Made by a program: the position numbers and the translations under genes
Source: CAKRJP01 sp963634745
GTDB lineage: Bacteria; Bacillota; Clostridia; Lachnospirales; Lachnospiraceae
Direction: 5' to 3'
Assembly (NCBI GenBank): GCA_963634745.1
Contig: CAVHCX010000001.1
Span: 186,001 to 250,000 of the forward strand
Length of the DNA stretch: 64,000 nt
The notes under the pieces: model-generated
The model's input: the letters and a program-made list of their open reading frames with translations, nothing else
Databases searched by the model: none
What the model was told of the DNA's origin: nothing
Shown here: positions 8,190-17,215 of the stretch, piece after piece
Position numbering within the stretch: position 1 is the first letter of the stretch
Layout of the letters: each line of letters begins with the position of its first letter

Positions 8190-8765
8190 CTAAATCAATC
8201 CTGAAAATCCAAAGAATGCAATGGACATCAAAGATGCTGTAATCAAGACGATTGGAGTTCCCTGAAAGGATTCCGGAACGTCATTGAACTCAATTTTCTC
8301 ACGAATACCTGCCATAATAGTGATGGCAATGGCAAATCCTACAGAAGTTCCGACACCGTTTATTACACCCTGCAAAATGCTATAGTCTTTCTGAACATTT
8401 GTAAGAGCAACACCCAATACCGCACAGTTTGTGGTAATAAGAGGTAGATAAACACCAAGTGCATTATAAAGAGATGGCATGGACTTCTTTAAAAACATTT
8501 CTACAAACTGTACTAAGGCTGCGATAAAGAGAATAAATACAATCGTCTGTAAGTATTCAAATCCCAAAGGAACCAGAATAAATTTGTAGATCAGTCCTGT
8601 GAAAAAGGATGAGATACTGATAACGAAAATAACCGCACCCCCCATACCAGTAGCAGTTTCTACCTTCTTAGATACACCTAAGAAAGGACAGATACCAAGG
8701 AACTGGCTAAGTACCACATTATTAACAATAGCGGAACCTATTGCTAAAAGTAATAATTCTTTCAT
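8190..8765 (-). CDS. rnfA: Electron transport complex subunit RnfA
   Basis: Integral membrane subunit of Rnf with about six membrane helices; RnfA and RnfE are homologous and form a pseudo-symmetric pair in the membrane core. Signatures: NNVVLSQFLGICPFLGVSKK near the start and LPLITTNCAVLGVAL in the middle, the Cys region proposed to hold an intramembrane iron centre. Length 191 aa is standard. AGGAGGAATTTATAA precedes the ATG. It lies 19 bp after rnfE. Confidence 0.97.
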   Translation of the reverse strand: MKELLLLAIGSAIVNNVVLSQFLGICPFLGVSKKVETATGMGGAVIFVISISSFFTGLIYKFILVPLGFEYLQTIVFILFIAALVQFVEMFLKKSMPSLYNALGVYLPLITTNCAVLGVALTNVQKDYSILQGVINGVGTSVGFAIAITIMAGIREKIEFNDVPESFQGTPIVLITASLMSIAFFGFSGLI

Positions 8766-8784
8766 TTATAAATTCCTCCTATTC

Positions 8785-9426
8785 TTAATTTGCAGCAGCA
8801 TTTTTTTCAGCCGCTTTTCTCTTAATTCGATTCTGTAATGCAACTAATCCGGACAATACAAGGAAGGCTCCCGGTGCCAGGATAAAAATAGTAATCGGTG
8901 TATATCCGATCGTTCCAGTCTGGCTATCTGCCAAAGGAAGGATCTGTACACCAAAGATTGCTCCTGTTCCGATAAACTCTCGAACAATCGCAATCGCAGT
9001 AAGTCCACAAGTAAATCCAAGGCCCATACCAAGTCCATCGAAAATGGAAGGGAGTACCGGATTTTTTGAAGCGTAGCTTTCTGCACGTCCAAGGATGATA
9101 CAGTTAACTACGATCAAAGGAATATATAATCCCAAAGCACTGTACAAGCTTGGCATAAATCCTTCCAGCAAAAATTGTACGATTGTTACGAAGGATGCAA
9201 CTACTACGATAAAGGCCGGCATTCTCACAGAATCCGGAATAATATTTCTAAGCATTGATATTAACATGTTTGATAATACCAATACGACTGTTGTTGAAAG
9301 ACCCATACCCAGACCATTGATAGCTGCTGTTGTAACCGCCAATGTAGGACACATTCCAAGCATCAATACAAAGGTAGGGTTCTCTTTAATGAGACCATTA
9401 TGTAACCGTTCTAAACATACATTCAT
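8785..9426 (-). CDS. rnfE: Electron transport complex subunit RnfE
   Basis: Membrane subunit homologous to RnfA. It begins with a short cytoplasmic segment (RLHNGLIKENPTFVLMLGMC), then PTLAVTTAAINGLGMGLS; LYIPLIVVNCIILGRAE is the second conserved Cys region, matching the NCAVLG motif of RnfA. About six membrane helices, 213 aa. AGGAGGTAGAG precedes the ATG, 12 bp after rnfG. Confidence 0.97.
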   Translation of the reverse strand: MNVCLERLHNGLIKENPTFVLMLGMCPTLAVTTAAINGLGMGLSTTVVLVLSNMLISMLRNIIPDSVRMPAFIVVVASFVTIVQFLLEGFMPSLYSALGLYIPLIVVNCIILGRAESYASKNPVLPSIFDGLGMGLGFTCGLTAIAIVREFIGTGAIFGVQILPLADSQTGTIGYTPITIFILAPGAFLVLSGLVALQNRIKRKAAEKNAAAN

Positions 9427-9438
9427 TTTCTCTACCTC

Positions 9439-10017
9439 CTAAAATGCTTCTTTAAAATATCCAAGGGCTTCATTTACAGCACCGGTCATAGCTCTGGATG
9501 TAATGGTAGCTCCGCTGATCGCGTCAATGGCTGTTCCATCGCCACCATCCTTGGAAACGTAAAATCCATCGGTAGCTTCCCCTACATACTGCTCATAAAA
9601 GCTTGCTTCTTTGGCTTTCATTCCAAGACCTGCAGTCTCGCTGATAGAGAGAATAGAGATTCCTGTAATGCTTCCATCTTTGGCAATTCCTACGGTCACC
9701 TGAATATCACCACCGTAACCTTCAGAATCAGTAGTGGTAATAACATATCCCAAATCACCAACCTGGCAAACCTCATCAACTACTACTTTTTCATCCAGGC
9801 TTTCTGCCACAGAAGAAGAAATAGATTCGTCTACGTCCAGAGATTCAAAATCACTTAAATCTGCTTCCGGAAAAACAGCCTGCCAAGCTTCCTTCTTTGC
9901 CTTTTCATTTGCTGCGGCAATCGGAGCCTTTGTCACCTCATAGACACCACCCAAAAGGAGTCCTGAAACCAAGGTAATGGCTGTAAGGATCATTGTATTT
10001 TTTATAATTTTATTCAT
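9439..10017 (-). CDS. rnfG: Electron transport complex subunit RnfG (covalent FMN subunit)
   Basis: Rnf subunit with one N-terminal membrane helix (TMILTAITLVSGLLLGGVYE) and an outside domain carrying FMN bound to a threonine. The flavinylation site is at the end: DAISGATITSRAMTGAV, where the Thr of SGATIT is the modified residue in the family. GLGMKAKEASFYEQYVG is the conserved segment before it. The ATG overlaps the rnfD stop (TAATG), indicating coupled translation. An ApbE flavin transferase is needed but is not encoded in this window. Confidence 0.96.
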   Translation of the reverse strand: MNKIIKNTMILTAITLVSGLLLGGVYEVTKAPIAAANEKAKKEAWQAVFPEADLSDFESLDVDESISSSVAESLDEKVVVDEVCQVGDLGYVITTTDSEGYGGDIQVTVGIAKDGSITGISILSISETAGLGMKAKEASFYEQYVGEATDGFYVSKDGGDGTAIDAISGATITSRAMTGAVNEALGYFKEAF

Positions 10018-10967
10018 TATTTTTCCCCTCCTTTGCCAAATGGTTTTGGAAGAGTTGCCTTCTCGATCAATGGTACCAGCAAGTTGCTAATAATGATAGC
10101 ATAGGAAACTCCCTCTGCAGATCCTCCAAAGAGGCGGAAGAGTCCGGTCAGGACACCTAATAAAATACCATATACAATCTGTCCTTTTTTCGTAATCGGA
10201 GAAGTTACATAATCTGTGGCCATAAACCAAGCACCCAGCATAATACCACCACCGCAAAGGTGCGCAGCAATATACTGAGGATCAAAAAATCCTACAGAAG
10301 AATTCTGGAAATGTCCAAAAAGTCCTACAAAGATTACGAAGGTAACAAGGTAGGTTCCGGGGATTCGAAGATCGATCACTCCCATAGCAAGAAGGAAGAC
10401 AGCTCCGATCAAAATTGCAATGACAGAGGTCTCACCGATGGTTCCCGGAATGGTTCCAAGAAACATTCTCATAGTATCAACGGTCTCACCGGCCTTAAGA
10501 CTAGCCAGTGGTGTAGCTCCTGAAACTCCGTCATATGCAAAGTTTGTCATTTGGCTGGCAAAAGAAATCAAAAGGAAACATCTAGCTCCAAGAGCCGGAT
10601 TCATAAAGTTTTGTCCTAGGCCACCAAATAACTGTTTTACGATCAGGATACCAAACACACTACCCAAGGCTCCCATCCAAAGAGGGGCACTTGCCGGCAT
10701 GTTCATACCAATTAATAAACCAGTTACCACTGCACTCAAATCACCAACGGTGATTGGTTTGTGCATTAATTTTTCATAAATATATTCTGTCAATACTGCC
10801 GCTACTGTTGTACTAAGCAACATCAAAAGGGCATGGATCCCAAAATTCCAAACTCCGAAAGCACTCGCCGGAAGCAAAGCAATCACTACATAAAGCATGA
10901 TCTTATTTGTAGTAATCTCAGAGCGGATATGAGGGGATGACGACATTTTTAATTTCAATTCATTCAC
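10017..10967 (-). CDS. rnfD: Electron transport complex subunit RnfD
   Basis: Integral membrane Rnf subunit related to NqrB with about nine to ten helices and a covalent FMN. It begins with SSSPHIRSEITTNKIMLYV. The FMN-Thr region is FAYDGVSGATPLASLKAGE, and FMNPALGARCFLLISFA is the conserved motif before it. Length 316 aa. It lies 14 bp after rnfC and overlaps rnfG by one base. Confidence 0.96.
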   Translation of the reverse strand: MNELKLKMSSSPHIRSEITTNKIMLYVVIALLPASAFGVWNFGIHALLMLLSTTVAAVLTEYIYEKLMHKPITVGDLSAVVTGLLIGMNMPASAPLWMGALGSVFGILIVKQLFGGLGQNFMNPALGARCFLLISFASQMTNFAYDGVSGATPLASLKAGETVDTMRMFLGTIPGTIGETSVIAILIGAVFLLAMGVIDLRIPGTYLVTFVIFVGLFGHFQNSSVGFFDPQYIAAHLCGGGIMLGAWFMATDYVTSPITKKGQIVYGILLGVLTGLFRLFGGSAEGVSYAIIISNLLVPLIEKATLPKPFGKGGEK

Positions 10968-10981
10968 CTTTGATCACCTCT

Positions 10982-12301
10982 TTATTTTTTTCTACGACTT
11001 GCCAGGACCATCTTTCTCATTGAACCGATAGCCTGTTTCAACTGTCTCTTTGCAGGACATACGAAACTGCAGGAACCACACTCCATACATTCCATACCTT
11101 CACATTTTGTGAAGCTCTCCTGGTCACCACGCTCTGCATAATCTGCAAGTCTTGAAGGAATCAAGCGGCTCGGACAGACTCCAACGCATCGTCCGCAGTT
11201 GATGCAGGCACTTGGTTTCATCTCGGAAACCTGGTCCTTGGTTAAACATAAAATAGATGAAGATGTCTTAGTTACAGGAACGTCTAAAGTAAACATAGAA
11301 AATCCCATCATAGGTCCACCGGAAATAACTTTCTCAGGATCTACTTTAAATCCACCTACTGCCTCAATAATTTCTTCTTGATTCATTCCAATCGGCACTA
11401 AGAAGTTTCCGGTTTCATTTACTGCATCTCCACTTACTGTCAGCACTCTTTCAAAGCATGGCTTTCTCTCCATTACTGCCCTGGAAATGCTAATAAGTGT
11501 CTCTACATTATCTACCACACATCCAGCATCTGCCGGCAGCATGGAAGAATTAATGGCTCTTCCTGTTGTTGCATAGATCAACTGACGCTCACCACCCTGT
11601 GGATACTTGGTCTTAAGAGCAAGTACTTCCATACGAGGCTCATCCTTGGTAAGGTCTTTTAATTTTGCAATACAATCCGGCTTGTTATCTTCTACACCGA
11701 AAATTCCCTTTGCATTATCAAATAATCGAAGGACAATTCTCATACCTTCCACTAACTTTTCCGGAGTCTCCAACATTCTTCGATAATCTGCTGTAATGTA
11801 AGGCTCACATTCTGCGCAGTTGGCAATGATGTAATCAATCTTGTCCGGCTCTTTTGGAGATAATTTTACCTTGGTTGGGAAACCTGCTCCTCCCATACCA
11901 ACCACTCCGGCCTCGCCGATAATCTCAAGGATTTCTTCTTTTGTCAAATCCTCCAAAGGCTTTGCCTTAGGATAAGTGACTTCCTCATATAAGTTGTCAT
12001 TTTCAACAACGATTCCCTGGACGGTTCCGCCTGCAGGATTTAAATGAGGCTCAATTTTTTTAACTGTACCTGATACAGAAGCATAAATCGGAGCCGATAC
12101 AAAGCCTCCTGCTTCTGCGATTTTTTGGCCTTTTAAGACACGATCTCCCACAGCCACAATAGGCTTTGCCGGCGCACCAATATGCTGAGAACATAAATAC
12201 ACCAGATCCCCCTTTGGTTTCAGGGGCACGATTGCTTTGTCTTTCGCCAGGTCTTTTCCATCATTCGGATGGATTCCACCTTTAAATGTCAACAATGCCA
12301 T
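10982..12301 (-). CDS. rnfC: Electron transport complex subunit RnfC (NADH/FMN and Fe-S subunit)
   Basis: Peripheral subunit that exchanges electrons with NAD(H), related to the 51-kDa complex I subunit. The N-terminal part has a barrel-sandwich fold (VAVGDRVLKGQKIAEAGGF). The nucleotide/FMN motif is GVVGMGGAGFPTKVKL with CAECEPYITADYR. Two [4Fe-4S] clusters follow near the C-terminus: CINCGRCVGVCP and CMECGSCSFVCP. Length 439 aa is normal. It is first in the rnf operon, with GAGGAAGG upstream of the ATG. Confidence 0.97.
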   Translation of the reverse strand: MALLTFKGGIHPNDGKDLAKDKAIVPLKPKGDLVYLCSQHIGAPAKPIVAVGDRVLKGQKIAEAGGFVSAPIYASVSGTVKKIEPHLNPAGGTVQGIVVENDNLYEEVTYPKAKPLEDLTKEEILEIIGEAGVVGMGGAGFPTKVKLSPKEPDKIDYIIANCAECEPYITADYRRMLETPEKLVEGMRIVLRLFDNAKGIFGVEDNKPDCIAKLKDLTKDEPRMEVLALKTKYPQGGERQLIYATTGRAINSSMLPADAGCVVDNVETLISISRAVMERKPCFERVLTVSGDAVNETGNFLVPIGMNQEEIIEAVGGFKVDPEKVISGGPMMGFSMFTLDVPVTKTSSSILCLTKDQVSEMKPSACINCGRCVGVCPSRLIPSRLADYAERGDQESFTKCEGMECMECGSCSFVCPAKRQLKQAIGSMRKMVLASRRKK

Positions 12302-12631
12302 TGTTTCATCCCTTCCTCTCTTTTTAATATCTATATAGTATGACGTTAGTAGTTAAAAATCAGACAATAAAGAAACTCTCCCGAAAAATCATCTTTGAGT
12401 TTCGGCCCTTTACTCCTAACATCATTATAGATCCTATCAAGCTACATAGTATCTTACCATTATCAATCAGTAGACTATGTCTATTATTAAAGCATATATA
12501 CAAAGTTATTGCAAATTTTTATATAATATGTATAAATTGTTTTTGAATATATACACTTTTCTATGCAAAATATTGTTTTTTAACAAAGAAATAGCATGCT
12601 ATGTCTAAAAAATAACAAGTAGAATTCCATC
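12302..12631 (-). promoter_or_regulatory. rnf operon upstream region, AT-rich, no gene
   Basis: About 330 bases without a credible coding sequence. On the minus strand a TATAAT (12424-12429) has no good -35; another candidate is TTGCAA, 17 nt, TTTAAT near 12490-12520. Between these and rnfC, two mutually exclusive short stems can form: GAAACTC/GAGTTTC (12372-12378 with 12397-12403) and CCGAAA/TTTCGG (12381-12386 with 12400-12405). The segment is consistent with a long 5' leader, but no known riboswitch class was recognised. Confidence 0.35.
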
Positions 12632-12666
12632 AAAAAAACGCGTCTATGCTATTCATAAACGCGTTT
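12632..12666 (-). terminator. Intrinsic terminator after the S1-domain gene
   Basis: Stem AAACGCG/CGCGTTT with an inner TATG/CATA pair; on the minus strand it ends in a run of eight T. It lies about 35 bp past the S1 gene stop. Confidence 0.85.
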
Positions 12667-12699
12667 GTTATAAATCTCTATAGAATTAAAGAATACAAA

Positions 12700-13791
12700 T
12701 TACTCAGCATCCTCATAAGCTTCTTCTGAAGCTTCCTCTACAGGCTCTAATGCCTTCATGCTCAAGCTGATCTTCTTATCTGCTACACTAAGATCTACAA
12801 CCTTTGCTGAAATCTCCTGTCCTACAGATAATACATCGGATGGCTTGTCTACATGATCTCTTGAAATCTGAGAAACATGAAGCAATGCATCTACTCCAGG
12901 AGCAAGCTCAACGAATGCACCAAAGTCTGTCATTCTTGCAACTTTACCTGTAATAATAGTACCTACTGCATAGTTCTCCTCTGCATTTGCCCATGGATTA
13001 GACTCTGGGAACTTCAGGCTGAGCGCGATCTTAGTATCACGGATATCCTTGATCATAACTTCAAGCTCTGTTCCAACCTGGAATACCTTCTTAGGATTCT
13101 CAACACGTCCCCAAGACATCTCAGAGATATGAAGAAGTCCATCAACTCCGCCAAGGTCAACGAATGCACCAAAGTCTGTAACGTTTTTAACAACACCCTT
13201 CACTCTGTCGCCAACCTGAATTCTTGCAAGAAGCTCTTCCTGCTTCTGTGCTCTCTCTGCAAGCATAAGCTGCTTTCTATCACCGATCACGCGGTTTCTT
13301 CTAGGATTGAACTCAGTAATTACGAATTCGATCTCCTGATCTTTGTACTTGCTAAGATCCTTCTCATAGGAATCAGAAACAAGGCTAGCCGGGATGAATA
13401 CTCTTGCACCCTCAACTGTAACACCAAGTCCGCCTCCAAGGATCTGAGTAACTGTAGCCTTCAATACTTCCTGGTTCTCGAAAGCTTCTTTTAATCTCTC
13501 ATTACCCTTCTCTGCTACAAGTCTCTTGTATGTCAAGAGAACCTGTCCGTCTCCATCATTGACCTTAAGTACCTTAGCCTTCATCTCATCTCCAACAGAA
13601 ACGACTGTTGTAAGATCCAATCCGGACTCGTTTGAGTACTCATTGCGGGTAATGATACCGTCAGCCTTGTAGCCTATATTTAAGATGATCTCGTCCGGCT
13701 TAACGTCGATGACTGTACCATCTACCACTTCTCCATTTCTTATTGTCTTTAAAGACTCTTCCAACATCTGTTCAAAAGTTAATTCTGACAT
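12700..13791 (-). CDS. S1 RNA-binding domain protein (ribosomal protein S1 homologue, four S1 domains)
   Basis: RNA-binding protein with four S1 repeats. The first is at about residues 16-87 (VVDGTVIDVKPDEIILNIGY), the second at about 105-170, the third at about 190-258 (VKGVVKNVTDFGAFVDLGGV) and the fourth at about 275-345 (ITGKVARMTDFGAFVELAPG), with an acidic tail. Firmicute versions have four rather than six repeats and their role in translation is less certain than in E. coli. In many Clostridia this protein is fused to IspH or encoded directly after it; here it overlaps ispH by 13 bp in a different frame. A strong GAGGAGG inside the ispH end serves its ATG, supporting separate translation. 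Confidence 0.92.
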   Translation of the reverse strand: MSELTFEQMLEESLKTIRNGEVVDGTVIDVKPDEIILNIGYKADGIITRNEYSNESGLDLTTVVSVGDEMKAKVLKVNDGDGQVLLTYKRLVAEKGNERLKEAFENQEVLKATVTQILGGGLGVTVEGARVFIPASLVSDSYEKDLSKYKDQEIEFVITEFNPRRNRVIGDRKQLMLAERAQKQEELLARIQVGDRVKGVVKNVTDFGAFVDLGGVDGLLHISEMSWGRVENPKKVFQVGTELEVMIKDIRDTKIALSLKFPESNPWANAEENYAVGTIITGKVARMTDFGAFVELAPGVDALLHVSQISRDHVDKPSDVLSVGQEISAKVVDLSVADKKISLSMKALEPVEEASEEAYEDAE

Positions 13792-14633
13792 TCTCTTTGA
13801 ACCTCCTCAATTATATTCTTGGGCGTGGACGCCCCTGCTGTGATACCTACTGTTTCCACGGACCTTAATTGATTCGAATCCAAATCGTCAAGTGTCTGTA
13901 TATAGTACGTATTCAAACATGCATTTCTACAGATTTCAAATAACTTCTGAGTATTGGAGCTGTGTTTATCACCGATAACGATCATAGCATCCACTCTATC
14001 TGCAATGTCTTTCGCCTCTTCCTGGCGCTCTTTTGTTGCATTGCAAATCGTATTTAAAACAAGTATATCATAACCCTTTTTAGAAATTATTTCAACTAAT
14101 TCTTGAAATTTATTATAATTAAATGTAGTCTGTGAAACGATGCAAATTTTTCTTGTAGAATCCGGCAAAACAAAGGCTTCTGCCTCCTCTGCAGTGCGCA
14201 CAACCGTCACATCCTTATGGGCTGACCAACCGATAATTCCCTGGACCTCCGGATGCTCCTCATTTCCTATAATCAAAATATAGGAACCCGCCTTACTTTC
14301 TCTCTGAACGATACCATGAATTTTTTTTACAAAGGGACAGGTGGCATCCACGGATGTAAGGCCCTTTTCTTCAAGCTTCCGGCAGACAGACTTCTGAACG
14401 CCATGGGACCGGATTACAACAATCCCTTGGCTTAAATCATCAAGCTCCTCATCCGAGCGGATTACTGACACCCCTTTTGATTCTAAATCTTTGATCACCT
14501 CATCGTTGTGAATAATGGGACCGTAGGTGTATATTTTTTTGTCGGGATTTTCTTCGATCTGCTGATAAACTGTATCAACCGCTCTTTTTACTCCAAAACA
14601 AAATCCGGCTGTTTTTGCAAGAATCACTTCCAT
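13779..14633 (-). CDS. ispH: 4-hydroxy-3-methylbut-2-enyl diphosphate reductase
   Basis: Last enzyme of the MEP isoprenoid pathway; reduces HMBPP to IPP and DMAPP using an Fe-S cluster. The three cluster cysteines are visible at Cys12 (GFCFGVKRAV), Cys99 (DATCPFVKKIH) and Cys197 (NTICNATKERQ). Other conserved parts are YGPIIHN, IRSHGV, GNEEHPEVQG and TAGASTP. Length 284 aa is standard. GAGGAAAATTAC precedes the ATG, 16 bp after cmk. It overlaps the S1-domain gene at its end. Confidence 0.97.
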   Translation of the reverse strand: MEVILAKTAGFCFGVKRAVDTVYQQIEENPDKKIYTYGPIIHNDEVIKDLESKGVSVIRSDEELDDLSQGIVVIRSHGVQKSVCRKLEEKGLTSVDATCPFVKKIHGIVQRESKAGSYILIIGNEEHPEVQGIIGWSAHKDVTVVRTAEEAEAFVLPDSTRKICIVSQTTFNYNKFQELVEIISKKGYDILVLNTICNATKERQEEAKDIADRVDAMIVIGDKHSSNTQKLFEICRNACLNTYYIQTLDDLDSNQLRSVETVGITAGASTPKNIIEEVQRECQN

Positions 14634-14649
14634 GTAATTTTCCTCACTT

Positions 14650-15306
14650 TTATTTGCAATAGCTTATAATCTTCTCTACCACTTCCTCGATGGTCATGTC
14701 TGAACTGTCTATTAAAATAGCATCCTCCGCCTGTTTCAAGGGTGCCACTTTTCTTGTCATATCCCGAAGATCTCTGGCCTTAATATCTTCCTCAATTTCC
14801 TTTAGATCACAGGAAATGCCTTTTTCTGTCAATTCCTGATATCTTCTCTTAGCCCGTGTCAGGGAACTGGCCGTGAGATAAATCTTTAAATCCGCTTTGG
14901 GCAAAATGCAAGTCCCAATATCACGTCCATCCATAATCACATCGCTGGTCTTTGCAAGATTTCGCTGGAGTTCTAAGAGGGCCTGTCTGACCTCAGGGAT
15001 GGCTGAAATTTTGGAAGCCATATTTCCCACTGCTTCCTGACGAAGTCTTGCTGTTACATTCTCTCCATTTACAAGAACCTGCTGTTTTCCATCCTCATAG
15101 CAGATGGTTACATCCACCGATTTGCAAGCTTCGATGATCTGATCTACATCCTCCTCATGAAGATTCTGATCCAGAAAATAAATCGACAAGCCCCGATACA
15201 TGGCTCCTGTATCTACATATATATATCCCTTTTCTTTTGCCACCAGTTTCGCGATGGTACTTTTTCCTGCTCCTGCCGGTCCGTCAATGGCAATATTATA
15301 ACCCAT
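14650..15306 (-). CDS. cmk: (d)CMP kinase
   Basis: Cytidylate kinase phosphorylating CMP/dCMP with ATP. P-loop IDGPAGAGKSTIAK, then YVDTGAMYRG, the CMP-binding VIMDGRDIGTCILP and the LID region LTRAKRRYQELTEKG. Length 218 aa is usual. AAGGAGG upstream of the ATG. The order cmk-ispH-S1 on one strand is common in Clostridia. Confidence 0.97.
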   Translation of the reverse strand: MGYNIAIDGPAGAGKSTIAKLVAKEKGYIYVDTGAMYRGLSIYFLDQNLHEEDVDQIIEACKSVDVTICYEDGKQQVLVNGENVTARLRQEAVGNMASKISAIPEVRQALLELQRNLAKTSDVIMDGRDIGTCILPKADLKIYLTASSLTRAKRRYQELTEKGISCDLKEIEEDIKARDLRDMTRKVAPLKQAEDAILIDSSDMTIEEVVEKIISYCK

Positions 15307-15330
15307 AATCTAACTTCCTCCTTCTTCCCA

Positions 15331-15930
15331 TCAGCAATCCAGAGCAATAAAACCCTTCTTTGCACTGGTGCATTTTTCTTCCATCCAAGCCTTCATTTCT
15401 TCCAGATTTATATTATAACGTTTGAAAGCATCCTTGGGGATCCCATAAAGCTGCTTTTGATTATTCTCTGTAAGGACTGTAAAGGCGATCATATCCTTTA
15501 TCTCAAACATGGACCGAACATTTACATAATAGGCTTTCACATTGTCCATCTTTGATCGAGACTCTAGGTAGTCCTCATAGAAACGAAATTCCACCCGAAC
15601 CTCTCCTAATTTTCTGCGCTTAGCATAAATTTCCTGGGCCTTCTGCTTGGCTAGGGCAATGTTTCCGGAGGTTCCGAAATATCTTCGATAGAATTCTCCC
15701 AAGGCAAACATAAGGACTGCCACAAGGAGGAAGCCGCCCCAAAAGGCAAAGATATTGCCCTGCTTTCCGGTGGCATAGCCGGCCCGCCAGCTCACATATA
15801 GGCCCAAGATCAACAAACAGGCCGGAAGCACCTTTACAGACAGGTTTAACTCTCGAATCTTATGAATCTTAAACATATCTGCAATGCTTTCTTCTGATTC
15901 TACATATTCTACTTTATATTTCCAATCCAT
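15331..15930 (-). CDS. Membrane protein of the YcxB-like type
   Basis: Unknown function. Two adjacent membrane helices (about residues 30-50 and 60-80: VLPACLLILGLYVSW and AFWGGFLLVAVLMFALG), then a soluble C-terminal domain with VRVEFRFYEDYLESRS, VRSMFEIKDMIAFTVL and a final YNINLEEMKAWMEEKC. This layout resembles the YcxB-like proteins of Firmicutes. The ATG at 15930 with GGGAGAGATAAG upstream is preferred over one 21 nt earlier, giving 199 aa. It lies between an FAD oxidoreductase gene and cmk on the same strand. Confidence 0.65.
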   Translation of the reverse strand: MDWKYKVEYVESEESIADMFKIHKIRELNLSVKVLPACLLILGLYVSWRAGYATGKQGNIFAFWGGFLLVAVLMFALGEFYRRYFGTSGNIALAKQKAQEIYAKRRKLGEVRVEFRFYEDYLESRSKMDNVKAYYVNVRSMFEIKDMIAFTVLTENNQKQLYGIPKDAFKRYNINLEEMKAWMEEKCTSAKKGFIALDC

Positions 15931-15972
15931 CTTATCTCTCCCAAATGACATAGATCCTGTTTTTATGCTTTA

Positions 15973-17205
15973 TTAAGGAATACTGATTCCTGCTGCATAA
16001 GCTGTGGACCAGGCAATCTGAAGGTTAAAGCCTCCGGTCAAGGCATCAAGGTCCAATACTTCTCCCACAAAATAAAGTCCCGGAACCTTTTTAGATTCCA
16101 TGGTCCCCGGATCAATCTCCTTCACCTTTACTCCACCCTTTGTAATAATAGCCTCATTGTAATCTCGAAGCCCACTTAGGCTAATCTCCAAATGCTTGAT
16201 CAAATGCACAAATTTCTGGCGTTCTTCCCTTGAAATAATATTTACCTTCTTGTAAGGGTCAATTTCACTAAGCTCTAACATCACCGGCACCAATTTTGAG
16301 GGGAATAAGCCTCCGATAGAATTATGAAATTGTTTGTTCTGATTTTCTTCAAATTCCCGAAGCAGGCGGCGGTCCAATTGTTCTACCGTAAGAGCCGGTT
16401 TCAGATCAATCACAAGTTTCAAAGGATGATCCTTTAATTTCTTTCCCACATAACTGCTGGCGCTTAGGATCAAAGGACCGCTGACGCCGTAATGAGTAAA
16501 AAGCATTTCCCCAAATTCATCATAAAGTTTCTTCTTCCCATCAAAAATCTGGACATTTACATTCCGAAGGGAAAGGCCTTGTAGTTTCGGAACCCAGGCT
16601 TCCTCTGTAGTCATGGGCACTAGGGCCGGCAGACAGTCTGTCGTCTGCAAGTTTAAGTCCCTCGCAAACTTCAGTCCATCCCCCGTAGATCCTGTAATAG
16701 GATAGGACAAGCCTCCCGTTGCCACAATGCAGGCGTCCCCTTCTATTCTTTGACCATCTTCCAAACAAATTGCCTGGAATTTATCCTCTTTTGCCTCGAT
16801 GGATTTAACCCTTGTCTGTAAATGGATCTCCACGCCCAGGCGCTTCAATTCCCTCTCCATCCCTCGAATCACATCCGATGAATGGTCGGATACCGGAAAG
16901 ACCCTGTCTCCCCGCTCTATTTTAGTGCGGACTCCTAATTCCTCAAAAAAGGCAATAGCATCCTGATTGGTAAATCCATAAAATCCACTATAAAGAAATT
17001 TGGGATTTGACAGAACCGATTGAAACAAGACCTCTATGTCTTCACAGGCATTTGTAATATTACAACGTCCCTTGCCTGTAATAAAAAGCTTTCGTCCCAA
17101 GCGATCATTCTTTTCGTAAATAGATACTTCATGTCCACTTCTTGCCGCCCATATAGCCGCAAACATTCCGGAGGCCCCGCCTCCAACCACCAGTACTTTA
17201 CTCAT
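15973..17205 (-). CDS. NAD(P)/FAD-dependent oxidoreductase, HI0933/YhiN family
   Basis: Flavoprotein of unknown physiological substrate. The N-terminal dinucleotide motif is VLVVGGGASGMFAAIWAARS, followed by the family motif GRKLFITGKGRCNITN. Further conserved parts are RVFPVSDHSSDV, ATGGLSYPITGSTGDGLKFA, LFTHYGVSGPLIL and the C-terminal GLYFVGEVLDLDALTGGFN. Length 410 aa fits. GGATAGGTGT precedes the ATG, 10 bp after the RpiR gene on the upstream side of the same strand. Confidence 0.9.
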   Translation of the reverse strand: MSKVLVVGGGASGMFAAIWAARSGHEVSIYEKNDRLGRKLFITGKGRCNITNACEDIEVLFQSVLSNPKFLYSGFYGFTNQDAIAFFEELGVRTKIERGDRVFPVSDHSSDVIRGMERELKRLGVEIHLQTRVKSIEAKEDKFQAICLEDGQRIEGDACIVATGGLSYPITGSTGDGLKFARDLNLQTTDCLPALVPMTTEEAWVPKLQGLSLRNVNVQIFDGKKKLYDEFGEMLFTHYGVSGPLILSASSYVGKKLKDHPLKLVIDLKPALTVEQLDRRLLREFEENQNKQFHNSIGGLFPSKLVPVMLELSEIDPYKKVNIISREERQKFVHLIKHLEISLSGLRDYNEAIITKGGVKVKEIDPGTMESKKVPGLYFVGEVLDLDALTGGFNLQIAWSTAYAAGISIP

Positions 17206-17215
17206 ACACCTATCC

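Noticed and set aside
7595..8242. 215-codon plus-strand open frame opposite rnfB/rnfA
   Set aside because: Antisense to ferredoxin-type cysteine motifs that are certainly coding; no ribosome site.
12340..12546. 68-codon plus-strand frame upstream of rnfC
   Set aside because: AT-rich, no Shine-Dalgarno, no recognisable protein; better explained as leader/intergenic DNA.
13779..13791. Frameshift fusing ispH and the S1 gene
   Set aside because: Both genes are complete, with a normal stop and a strong separate ribosome site; no sign of a slippery sequence.
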